Of a DNA stretch of 64,000 nt, positions 1 to 10,192 are shown piece after piece. Source of the DNA: Flavobacteriaceae bacterium (GTDB lineage: Bacteria > Bacteroidota > Bacteroidia > Flavobacteriales > Flavobacteriaceae); contig JAGYJA010000007.1 of assembly GCA_018402385.1 (NCBI GenBank), positions 620,001 through 684,000 on the forward strand, in the 5' to 3' direction. Under the pieces are notes generated by a model. That model was not told the DNA's origin. It made no database searches and saw only the letters and a program-made list of their open reading frames with translations. How positions within the stretch are numbered: the stretch's first letter is position 1; every line of letters begins with the position of its first letter. The translations under genes and the position numbers were made by a program.

Positions 1-106
1 AAATCAAACAAAGTCAATGGTATGTTAGTTTAGGCTTTTGGTTTTAATTAAATCTTAATATAAATCTGTTATTTTTTTCCGATATTTGTTAGCAAAACAA
101 GTCGTT

Positions 107-2452
<2,346 letters not shown>

Positions 2453-2550
2453 TTTTGTAACAAAATAAACCAATCAATCGTTATTAAATTAATGAATCAT
2501 TGTGGAACGACAATTGCAATGCTCTATTTAAACCAGTATGAAATAAACCT

Positions 2551-3324
2551 ATGAGAGTATTTTTGATTTTAATTTCGCTAATTATAAGTATCCCTGTTTT
2601 GGCACAAAAAAAAGCATTTCAGGATGGCGAGTGGTTTAAATTCAGAGTTTCCTATTCAGGGTTTTTAACTGCAGGTTATGCCACGCTACAAGTTGACAAC
2701 GCAATTTTAAACGGTAAAGAGGTTTATCATGTAAAAGGCTATGGAAGAAATTCTGGTCTTTCAAGAATATTCTTTAAAGTGGAAGATATTTACGAAACTT
2801 ATATGGACAAAAAAAAGGATATTCCATACAGGTTTATTAGAGATATCAATGAAGGAGGTCACACACGAGACATTATTGTTGATTTTGACCACACTAAAAA
2901 TTTAGCCCTTGTACACGACAGAAAAAAAAATACCAAGAACACACATCCTTTTCCCGTGGGTGTACAAGATATGCTGTCAACATTTTACTACTTACGGAAC
3001 AATGTTGACGCACGCAATCTAAAACCCGGTGATTTTACAGATGTAGATATGTTTTATGGGGACGAAAGTTTTAAGTTTCGCCTTAAGTTTTTGCGTAAAG
3101 AACTTTTAAAGACTAAATTTGGCCAAGTTGAAACGCTTGTTTTTAGGCCCTATGTTGAGTCTGGAAGAGTGTTCAAAGAAAAGGAAAGTCTAACGGTCTG
3201 GATATCTGATGATGACAATAAAATTCCTTTAAAAATTGTAGCAGATTTATCAGTGGGTTCATTAAGAGCAGAGCTCGATGAATTCAAAGGTTTAAAACAT
3301 TCCTTTAAAATTTTAGCAAAATAA
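2551..3324 (+). CDS. DUF3108 domain-containing secreted protein
   Basis: A 257-residue protein of unknown function with a signal peptide (about residues 1-18, MRVFLILISLIISIPVLA followed by Q, the usual flavobacterial cleavage context). The remainder resembles the DUF3108 family: a beta-rich periplasmic domain containing motifs such as GEWFKFRVSYSGFLTAGYA near the start and TLVFRPYVESGRVF and LTVWISDDDNKIPLKI towards the end. It lies 99 bases after hpd and only 4 bases before the tryptophan 2,3-dioxygenase gene, so it shares at least that downstream operon. The family has been linked to the cell envelope; nothing in the sequence suggests a catalytic site. Family assignment is fairly sure, role unknown. 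Confidence 0.75.
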   Translation: MRVFLILISLIISIPVLAQKKAFQDGEWFKFRVSYSGFLTAGYATLQVDNAILNGKEVYHVKGYGRNSGLSRIFFKVEDIYETYMDKKKDIPYRFIRDINEGGHTRDIIVDFDHTKNLALVHDRKKNTKNTHPFPVGVQDMLSTFYYLRNNVDARNLKPGDFTDVDMFYGDESFKFRLKFLRKELLKTKFGQVETLVFRPYVESGRVFKEKESLTVWISDDDNKIPLKIVADLSVGSLRAELDEFKGLKHSFKILAK

Positions 3325-3328
3325 TTAA

Positions 3329-4267
3329 ATGAGTACAACTCCCAAAACAAATGAATTAATAGAACAATTAGAAAAAAAGTTTTCTAATTTGGGTCAAGAT
3401 TTAAATGTTCATTTGGAAGGACTTTTACACAGCAAGCCCATTACATATTGGGATTATATTCAAACTGATGCCCTTCTTAACTTACAAATTCAACGCACCA
3501 ATTTACCCGATGAGATGGTCTTTATTATGTACCATCAGGTCAATGAGTTATTGTTTAAAATGATTCTATGGGAAATAGAGCAGGTTGCTTTTAAAAAAAA
3601 TCTAGACGCTCCTTTTTTTAGTTCGAAATTAATGCGCATTAGTCGTTATTTTGATATGCTAACCTCCTCTTTCAATATAATGAAAGAGGGAATGGAGGCA
3701 GAACAGTATATGAAATTTAGAACCACTTTAACTCCAGCCAGTGGGTTTCAAAGTGCTCAATACAGAAAAATTGAATTTGCCTCTACAGAGTTAATCAACC
3801 TCATAGACAAAAGGTTTAGAGACAATATTGACCGAAACACGCCCTATGAACACGCCTTAGAACATCTCTATTGGCAAGCTGCAGGTAAAGATTATAAAAC
3901 CGGAAAAAAATCACAATTACTCAAAGCCTTTGAAGAAAAATATCGGGTTGAGTTTGTAGATTTTACAGAAACTTATAACAAAAAGAATTTATACACCAAA
4001 TTCAAAACACTTCCTGATGAAGTAAAAAATGACTCCGCATTGATCAATGCAATGCGTGACTATGATTACACCGTAAACATCACTTGGGTTATGGCTCACT
4101 ATGATGCTGCAAACTATTACTTAAGTGGTGGTGATTCTTCAAAAATAGTAGAAGCAACCGGCGGAAGTGAATGGACAAAGTATATGCATCCCAAATACCA
4201 AAAAAGAATATTTTTCCCCAGTCTTTGGTCCAAAGATGAAATCGAAAACTGGGGAGCAAACATTTAA
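3329..4267 (+). CDS. Tryptophan 2,3-dioxygenase family protein
   Basis: Haem enzyme expected to oxidise L-tryptophan to N-formylkynurenine, the first step of the kynurenine route. The 312-residue, all-helical protein carries family signatures: YHQVNELLFKMILWEIEQ (about residues 69-86), SGFQSAQYRKIEFAS (about 131-145, containing the substrate-binding Arg) and a late TGGSEWTKYMHP segment corresponding to the TGGS loop. ITWVMAHYDAANYYL near residue 250 supplies a candidate haem-binding His. It starts 4 bases after the DUF3108 gene and is followed 12 bases later by an M23 lipoprotein. The neighbouring hmgA and hpd make this a locus for breaking down aromatic amino acids. Confidence 0.88.
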   Translation: MSTTPKTNELIEQLEKKFSNLGQDLNVHLEGLLHSKPITYWDYIQTDALLNLQIQRTNLPDEMVFIMYHQVNELLFKMILWEIEQVAFKKNLDAPFFSSKLMRISRYFDMLTSSFNIMKEGMEAEQYMKFRTTLTPASGFQSAQYRKIEFASTELINLIDKRFRDNIDRNTPYEHALEHLYWQAAGKDYKTGKKSQLLKAFEEKYRVEFVDFTETYNKKNLYTKFKTLPDEVKNDSALINAMRDYDYTVNITWVMAHYDAANYYLSGGDSSKIVEATGGSEWTKYMHPKYQKRIFFPSLWSKDEIENWGANI

Positions 4268-4279
4268 AAAAATAAAGCC

Positions 4280-5512
4280 TTGACAAAATTTAGTTATCTT
4301 TTTCTCCTATCCCTTTTCATAATAAGCTGCAAAAACGACTCAACAGGTGACACAGAAATCCTTGAAATTGAAGAACCCAAAATCATTCAAGAATTTGGTT
4401 TTTCCTTAAATGATTTTAATGTTACAAGAGACACCATACAATCCGGAGAAACTTTTGGGTTTTTAATGGATAAGCAAGGGGTTTCACCTGCACAAGTGTT
4501 TTCTATAGTAAATAAAGTTAAAGATACCATTGATGTTGCCCGATTAAGAGCAGGAAGGCCTTATACCGTTCTCAAGTCAAAAGACACAACAAATACAGCT
4601 CAAGTGTTCATCTACCAACCCACAAGAATTGATTATGTAGTCATTCATTTGAGTGATAGCATTCATTCATACAGTGGCAAACTTCCCATTTCAACAAAAA
4701 GAAGGGTTGCTTCTGGTGTTATTACCTCCTCATTATCACAATCAATGGTTGATGAGGGTTTGAGCCAGATGCTTGTGCACGAGCTCTCCAGTGTTTACCA
4801 GTGGACCGTTGATTTTTTCAAACTTCAAAAAGGAGACAATTTTAAAATTATTTATAACGAAAATTACATCAACGATACCATATATGCCGGCATTGAAAAT
4901 GTAGAGGTAACACTCTTAAATCATTATGGAAAGCCTTATTATGGTTTTCGGTTTATGACAGACAGTGTTCAAGGAGTCTCTGACTATTATGACGAAAAAG
5001 CAAACACCCTTCGCAATTTCTTTTTGAAAGCACCATTAAATTACTCCAGAATTTCCTCCCGTTTTAGCCCCAGCAGACTGCATCCTGTAACCAAACAAAG
5101 GCGTCCACACCTTGGCACAGATTATGCTGCACCACACGGCACCCCCATTGTTTCTACTGCTAACGGCGTTGTAGAACGCTCAGGTTACACCGGAGGAAAC
5201 GGTAATTATGTAAAAATAAAACACAACAATACGTATTCTACTCAATATCTTCATATGTCAAAGAGAGCTGTAAAAAAGGGTGAGCGTGTAAAGCAAGGAG
5301 ATGTCATTGGCTATGTGGGAAGCACCGGTCTTGCTACAGGGCCACATGTATGTTACCGGTTTTGGTACAATGGAAAGCAAGTAGACCCTTACGCCATCAA
5401 ACTTCCGGCTGCAGAGCCCATAAAAGAGGAATTTAAAGACGCCTATTTTAAATTTATTCAACCTCTTAAGGCTGAAATTGACGCCATTCCCGAAAAAACA
5501 ATCTCTATTTAA
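4280..5512 (+). CDS. M23 peptidoglycan metallopeptidase, lipoprotein
   Basis: A 410-residue lipoprotein with a C-terminal LytM/M23 domain that would hydrolyse peptide cross-links in peptidoglycan in the periplasm. It begins at TTG 4280 with a lipobox ending LFIISC near residue 17. The catalytic domain lies at about residues 270-375: RPHLGTDYAAPHGTP gives the HxxxD pair, and GNYVKIKHNNTYSTQYLHMS is the core strand. The closing motif, normally HxH, reads GPHVCYRFW here, so the second His is replaced by Cys; Cys can also bind zinc, so activity is possible but not assured. I am sure of the family and less sure that it is an active peptidase. It shares an operon with the tryptophan dioxygenase gene. 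Confidence 0.88.
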   Translation: MTKFSYLFLLSLFIISCKNDSTGDTEILEIEEPKIIQEFGFSLNDFNVTRDTIQSGETFGFLMDKQGVSPAQVFSIVNKVKDTIDVARLRAGRPYTVLKSKDTTNTAQVFIYQPTRIDYVVIHLSDSIHSYSGKLPISTKRRVASGVITSSLSQSMVDEGLSQMLVHELSSVYQWTVDFFKLQKGDNFKIIYNENYINDTIYAGIENVEVTLLNHYGKPYYGFRFMTDSVQGVSDYYDEKANTLRNFFLKAPLNYSRISSRFSPSRLHPVTKQRRPHLGTDYAAPHGTPIVSTANGVVERSGYTGGNGNYVKIKHNNTYSTQYLHMSKRAVKKGERVKQGDVIGYVGSTGLATGPHVCYRFWYNGKQVDPYAIKLPAAEPIKEEFKDAYFKFIQPLKAEIDAIPEKTISI

Positions 5513-5624
5513 GATTCCAAGTCAGTTTTTAAAATAAATTTAATTCTTTTAAAAGTAACATCTCTTGTTAACAAACCTGTTAAGAAATTTATTTCCCTTT
5601 AAATCAGGCTACTATAATTTAAAA

Positions 5625-5632
5625 TAACTTTG
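5625..5632 (+). promoter_or_regulatory. TAnnTTTG -7 element before the TonB receptor gene
   Basis: TAACTTTG matches the Bacteroidota -7 consensus. No convincing TTG lies 19-21 bases upstream. A start of transcription near 5639 would leave a leader of about 95 bases. The region holds several TTGTTAA/TTAACAA half-sites (5565-5574, 5577-5583, 5663-5669). Confidence 0.35.
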
Positions 5633-5734
5633 TTCTATGGATTTGATTAGCATCAACTATTCTTAACAATATGATAAGATATAATTCTAAAAAAATGCTT
5701 TCTTTTGCATAAATTTTAACTAACAAATATAATT

Positions 5735-8374
5735 ATGAAAAAACAACTACTCTTTTTATTTTTAATGGTAAGCACATTAGGATTTTCTCAAGGTGTAGTG
5801 ACTGGTAAAATAGTCGCTGGCGACTCTAACGAGCCCCTTGCAGGAGCAAACGTCATTGAGGTTGGAACCTCCAATGGTACAATCACCGATTTTGATGGCA
5901 ATTTTACTTTAAACGTAAGTGATAACTCAGGATCTTTTGAGATTTCTTATTTAGGTTTTCTTAACTCCAGAAAGCTATTTTCATTGACAAATGGTTCTGC
6001 AGATCTTGGCACTATCACACTTGAGCCCGATGCAGATGCCCTTGCTGAGGTTGTAATCGTGGGAAGAGGTATTATTGACCTTGCTTCGGACAGAGCTACT
6101 CCCATTGCAGTTTCAACGATAACTGCCGCAGAAATTCAGTCTAAAGCTGTGGGTAATGTTGAATTTCCAGAGGTAATGAAAAATACACCTTCAGTTTACG
6201 TTTCAAACCAAGCAGGTGGTTTTGGAGATTCTCAAATGTTTTTACGTGGTTTTGATCAAACAAACACAGCCTTTCTTTTAAATGGTCAGCCTATAAACGG
6301 TATGGAAGATGGTAGAATGTACTGGTCAAACTGGTCAGGTATGGCAGATGTAGCCAATGCTGTTCAGGTTCAAAGAGGTCTTGGTTCTTCCAAATTAGCT
6401 ATTTCATCTGTTGGAGGAACAGTTAACATAGTATCAAAAGCCGCTGAGAGAACACAAGGTGGTTTTTCAAGATTAATGACTGGAAACGATAGTTACATGA
6501 AGGGGACTTTTAGTTATGACACAGGCCTCCAAGATAAATGGGCATTCTCATTCTTACTTGATCACTGGCAAGGACACAGAAAATGGGCCAATGGCACAGC
6601 AGGACAAGGTCAAAACTATTTTATTGGTATAGGATATGTTCCTAATGAAAGTCACTCGTTGAACTTTTTGATTACAGGAGCACCGCAATGGCACGATCAA
6701 AACTTTTCTGTAGGTCTAGATGCTTATGATGAATTTGGTTTAAGACACAACAACAATTCTGGATTCAAGGATGGCGAACGTTTTACTTTCAGACGCAATT
6801 ACTATCACAAACCGGTAGCTAACCTTAACTGGGACTGGACTATTAATGAAAAAACAAACCTTTCATCCGTTCTTTATGCCTCTTGGGGTCGTGGAGGTGG
6901 AACAGGTCCTGTTGGAAGTTCAGGCAACATTAACCCATTCAGAAATGAAAGCAATAATGAAATTAATTTTGACGACCTTGTTGAAAACAATATTGCAAAC
7001 AATCCTGATGGTATAGGTACTTTTGGAAGTGCCGCTATGAGAAGAATGTCAGTAAACAACCACAACTGGTATGGATTTTTAACAAACCTAGAATTCAACC
7101 CAACTGAAAACTGGTCAATGAATGTGGGTGCTGACACACGTTTCTACAAAGGCGACCACTTTCGTCAAATGAATGACTTCTTAGGTCTTAATGCCTATGC
7201 AGATAACTTTGGATATGGCGATCAAAGACCTGATGACTACCAGCTCACAGAAACTTTTGAGGCAAATCCGTGGGCTTCTTTATTCAATTTCGCAGATGAA
7301 GACCAGCGTTTTGCATATGATTATTCAGAAAATATCAATTATGTAGGTGGATTTGGTCAGGCTGAATACAAAACTGACAACTTCTCTGCATTTATTCAAG
7401 GCGCAGTATCTACCCAGAGCTATCAAAGGGAAGGTCGCGCCCAAGGATCTGAAATTGAAGGTATAGACGGTTTAGGGAAATCTGATAAAGTAAATAAGTT
7501 TGGCTACAACATTAAAGGAGGCTTAGGTTATTCATTTACTGACAGCAGTACCCTTTTTGCCAATGCGGGCCAATACTCCAGACAACCTTACCTAGACAAT
7601 ATTTTTGACGATGTAAGAAATTCAAACTATATTTTAGATGGCGACAGCGAAGTTGAAAATGAAGAAATCACAGGTCTTGAGGCCGGCTACAGGTACAGAG
7701 GTGGAAATTTAAGTATTGACATCAATGTGTATCACACTACTTGGGGTAACAGATTTGTATCAGGCGGATTTATTCCCGGAAACCCAGAATCTTCAAACCC
7801 TGTAGAGCAAGTTGACAGATACCAAAGATTTACAGATGTAACTCAAGTACATATTGGTGGAGAGTTTGAAGTAAGATACCGTTATACAAATAAAATTATG
7901 TTCCGCACTATTGGAAGTATTGGTAGCTGGAAATATGATGGTACGACTCCTTTTCAAACCCGGGATGCTGAAACAAATGCACTTTTAGAAGAAGGTTCTG
8001 TTCCTCTCACAGGAACGTATGTAGGTAACGCACCGCAAACCTCATTTGGTTTTGGATTCAAATATGAAATAATAACCGGCTTATCTATTGATGCAGATTA
8101 TAACATATACACAGACCTTTATGGTTTTGTAAATGCACGTGACGTGATTGAAGCCTCTCAGCAAGGTGAAACATTCCAAGCAGAACGTTTATCTCCATAT
8201 GCATTGCTTGATGCAGGTATTACTTATAAATTTAATTTTGGTGGAAACAACTTCACAATTCGTGGAAATATGTACAACGTAGCCAATGATATTTATCTTG
8301 GCCAAAAAGATTCTTTTGGTTACTACTATGGGAATGGAAGAACCTGGAATGCCAGCGTTCGCTATGACTTCTAA
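5735..8374 (+). CDS. TonB-dependent receptor
   Basis: Outer-membrane active transporter of 879 residues. Signal peptide at residues 1-18 (ending TLGFSQ); a carboxypeptidase-regulatory-like domain at about 20-105 with the typical GTSNGTITDFDGNFTLNV; a plug domain at about 115-235 including FLRGFDQTNTAFLLNGQP and QVQRGLGSSKLAISSVGGTVNIVSK; then the beta-barrel, ending in an aromatic residue (ASVRYDF). The barrel resembles receptors for iron-siderophores or other small ligands, but the substrate cannot be read from the sequence. It stands alone between a 222-base leader region and a strong terminator, with no SusD-like partner, which argues against a polysaccharide utilisation role. Confidence 0.92.
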   Translation: MKKQLLFLFLMVSTLGFSQGVVTGKIVAGDSNEPLAGANVIEVGTSNGTITDFDGNFTLNVSDNSGSFEISYLGFLNSRKLFSLTNGSADLGTITLEPDADALAEVVIVGRGIIDLASDRATPIAVSTITAAEIQSKAVGNVEFPEVMKNTPSVYVSNQAGGFGDSQMFLRGFDQTNTAFLLNGQPINGMEDGRMYWSNWSGMADVANAVQVQRGLGSSKLAISSVGGTVNIVSKAAERTQGGFSRLMTGNDSYMKGTFSYDTGLQDKWAFSFLLDHWQGHRKWANGTAGQGQNYFIGIGYVPNESHSLNFLITGAPQWHDQNFSVGLDAYDEFGLRHNNNSGFKDGERFTFRRNYYHKPVANLNWDWTINEKTNLSSVLYASWGRGGGTGPVGSSGNINPFRNESNNEINFDDLVENNIANNPDGIGTFGSAAMRRMSVNNHNWYGFLTNLEFNPTENWSMNVGADTRFYKGDHFRQMNDFLGLNAYADNFGYGDQRPDDYQLTETFEANPWASLFNFADEDQRFAYDYSENINYVGGFGQAEYKTDNFSAFIQGAVSTQSYQREGRAQGSEIEGIDGLGKSDKVNKFGYNIKGGLGYSFTDSSTLFANAGQYSRQPYLDNIFDDVRNSNYILDGDSEVENEEITGLEAGYRYRGGNLSIDINVYHTTWGNRFVSGGFIPGNPESSNPVEQVDRYQRFTDVTQVHIGGEFEVRYRYTNKIMFRTIGSIGSWKYDGTTPFQTRDAETNALLEEGSVPLTGTYVGNAPQTSFGFGFKYEIITGLSIDADYNIYTDLYGFVNARDVIEASQQGETFQAERLSPYALLDAGITYKFNFGGNNFTIRGNMYNVANDIYLGQKDSFGYYYGNGRTWNASVRYDF

Positions 8375-8398
8375 TAAATAATCCTTATTCAAATAATT

Positions 8399-8433
8399 AA
8401 AAACCACTTCTTGGAAACAAGAGGTGGTTTTTT
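8399..8433 (+). terminator. Rho-independent terminator after TonB receptor
   Basis: AAAAACCACTTCTTG, loop GAAA, then CAAGAGGTGGTTTTTT. A 15-bp stem with one G-T pair followed by T-rich sequence, 25 bases after the receptor stop codon. Confidence 0.85.
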
Positions 8434-8447
8434 GTTTAAATAAACAC

Positions 8448-8455
8448 TATTTTTG
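8448..8455 (+). promoter_or_regulatory. TAnnTTTG -7 element, membrane protein gene
   Basis: TATTTTTG lies 21 bases before the ATG at 8477 and directly after the receptor terminator, so the small membrane protein probably has its own promoter. No good -33 box was seen. Confidence 0.4.
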
Positions 8456-8476
8456 TAAATCTTAAAAACAAAACTT

Positions 8477-8938
8477 ATGGCTTTAGACAGAATTTTAGAC
8501 GTTATTCATGGGTATTGGGCTTACTTGGTTTTACTAGTATTGTTACTTGCCTCTCTCAATGCGATTGTAAAATATTTTTCAAACCAACCCTTTGGTGCAA
8601 AAGATTTTAGAGTTTCATTATTTGGCCTTATTTTGACTCATATTCAGGTCATTTTAGGGTTATTATTGTACTTTGCACATCCCTCCTTAGGCTTCGCTTC
8701 ATTTACAAGAGATGACTTGACGATGGCGGATATTATGGGAAATAGTGAGTTAAGATTGTTTGCTGTTGAGCATCCATTAATTATGATTATTGCCGTTGTT
8801 CTTATTACAATTGGTTATTCAAAACACAAAAAGCAATTGACCTCCAAAGGAAAATTTAAAATGCTGGCCATCTTCTATACGATTGGTCTTATACTTATCT
8901 TAAGTAGAATTCCCTGGGATCATTGGTTGACTTCATAA
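8477..8938 (+). CDS. Conserved four-helix membrane protein of unknown function
   Basis: A 153-residue integral membrane protein with about four hydrophobic helices: residues 14-30, 45-65, 92-112 and 128-146. Conserved-looking features include HGYWAYLVLLVLLLASLNA near the start, LTHIQVILGLLLYF in helix 2 and RIPWDHWL at the C terminus. Such short proteins are widespread in flavobacteria, sometimes labelled cytochrome b-like. Histidines are present in or near helices (HGYW, THIQ, EHPL), which could fit haem binding, but this is inference only. It is monocistronic, with its own -7 element and a terminator shared with the convergent nuclease gene. Confidence 0.7.
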   Translation: MALDRILDVIHGYWAYLVLLVLLLASLNAIVKYFSNQPFGAKDFRVSLFGLILTHIQVILGLLLYFAHPSLGFASFTRDDLTMADIMGNSELRLFAVEHPLIMIIAVVLITIGYSKHKKQLTSKGKFKMLAIFYTIGLILILSRIPWDHWLTS

Positions 8939-8941
8939 AGA

Positions 8942-8971
8942 AAAAAACTCCCGTCTTTCAACGGGAGTTTT
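8942..8971. terminator. Bidirectional terminator
   Basis: AAAACTCCCG, an 8-base loop, then CGGGAGTTTT, between two convergent genes. A-rich on the left and T-rich on the right, so it can serve both strands. Confidence 0.85.
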
Positions 8972-8995
8972 CATTTCTTATTGGTTGATATAAAT

Positions 8996-10063
8996 TTAGT
9001 TTGACTCTTCAGATGCTTCTTTGATTAATAATGTATATACCGGAAAATGGTCACTATATCCTCCTGTAAATCCACCATCTGCAAAGGCTCTGTATGGGTA
9101 GCCTTTATACCTTCCTCTTGGGTTTGCAAGATAAGGAGGATTATAAATACCGGCTCTGTAAAACTGATAAGTTGAAAAATCCTTACTCAATAATCCAGCA
9201 GATACAATAATTTGATCAAATAAATTCCAGCCATCTCGCCAAGCTAAAGTGCCCAAACCGCGTTTGTGCATATCCTCCATAGGGTTGTAAAGCTCCTTGA
9301 TATTAACATCTTCTCTATTTGATTTTGCTTGAAGTACTTTTTTAATACTTTGGTTTGTGGGGTCATCATTAAAATCACCCATATTGATAATTTTAGCATA
9401 TGGATCAATGGCGTGTAATGAGTCTATAATTTTTTTATTTAATTCTGCAGCTTTGATTCTGTTTGGTCTGCTTCTGGCTTCACCACCACTTCGGGATGGC
9501 CAATGATGAACAATAAAATGAACTTTATCCCCATCCAGTAAACCACTTACCACAAGTTGATCTCTGGTATAAATTCGTTGATTGGGGTCATTATCTCTAT
9601 AAAGTAGTAATTCTCTGCTTTGTGTATTTGTTGGTACAAAAAGCCCTTTTTTGTAAATAAGTGCAACGTCTATACCCCTTCTGTCTGGTGAATGGTAATG
9701 TACAATTCCATAGTCACTTGAAAGCAAGGTTTTCTGGTTAACAAGATCCTCAATCACTGCTCTATTTTCCACTTCACAAAAACCAACAACCGCAGGAGTG
9801 GTGCCTGTAACATCTACACCAATTTCAGAGATGACTTTTGCCACATTTTTTAACTTTGCATCATAAACCTCTTGGGTGTAATATGCATCTGCTCTGATGG
9901 TTCTGTCGTGATAAATGGTAAATTCATCTTCTTCTAAAGAAAATAAGTTTTCTACATTATAAAATGCAACAGCATTCACTTTATATGTCTTCTTGCTTTG
10001 ACTAAAAGCACCTGAAATAAAGGTAAAAGAAGTGAGTAAAACTAAAAATTGTATTCTTGTCAT
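8996..10063 (-). CDS. Secreted endonuclease/exonuclease/phosphatase family protein
   Basis: A 355-residue exported member of the DNase I/exonuclease III-like fold, predicted to cleave phosphodiester or phosphomonoester bonds outside the cytoplasm. A signal peptide covers about residues 1-21. Active-site blocks are visible in order: AFYNVENLF (Asn), VVGFCEVEN (metal-binding Glu), VHHWPSRSGGEARSRPNR (catalytic His), INMGDFNDDP (Asp and Asn) and GYSDHFPVY (the closing Asp-His pair). It is divergent from the receptor/lipoprotein pair at 10.2-14.4 kb across a 130-base region with facing promoter elements. Together they may process extracellular DNA or RNA for uptake of phosphate or nucleosides, which is inference from context. 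Confidence 0.88.
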   Translation of the reverse strand: MTRIQFLVLLTSFTFISGAFSQSKKTYKVNAVAFYNVENLFSLEEDEFTIYHDRTIRADAYYTQEVYDAKLKNVAKVISEIGVDVTGTTPAVVGFCEVENRAVIEDLVNQKTLLSSDYGIVHYHSPDRRGIDVALIYKKGLFVPTNTQSRELLLYRDNDPNQRIYTRDQLVVSGLLDGDKVHFIVHHWPSRSGGEARSRPNRIKAAELNKKIIDSLHAIDPYAKIINMGDFNDDPTNQSIKKVLQAKSNREDVNIKELYNPMEDMHKRGLGTLAWRDGWNLFDQIIVSAGLLSKDFSTYQFYRAGIYNPPYLANPRGRYKGYPYRAFADGGFTGGYSDHFPVYTLLIKEASEESN

Positions 10064-10110
10064 TCTTAATAGAGATTAATTAATTGTAAAGCCTAAGGCA
10101 AAACTTGCGC

Positions 10111-10118
10111 CAAAGGTA
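10111..10118 (-). promoter_or_regulatory. TAnnTTTG -7 element, nuclease gene
   Basis: On the minus strand the sequence reads TACCTTTG, giving a leader of about 45 bases before the nuclease ATG. It faces away from a similar element at 10139-10146. Confidence 0.4.
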
Positions 10119-10138
10119 AATAATTCATTTAAATAATG

Positions 10139-10146
10139 TAATTTTG
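10139..10146 (+). promoter_or_regulatory. TAnnTTTG -7 element, receptor/lipoprotein operon
   Basis: TAATTTTG lies 46 bases before the ATG at 10193. No clear -33 TTG was found at the expected distance. Confidence 0.4.
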
Positions 10147-10192
10147 CGCAGCAATTATAATGATTTCTTAATCTATTCAAAACCAATTACGA

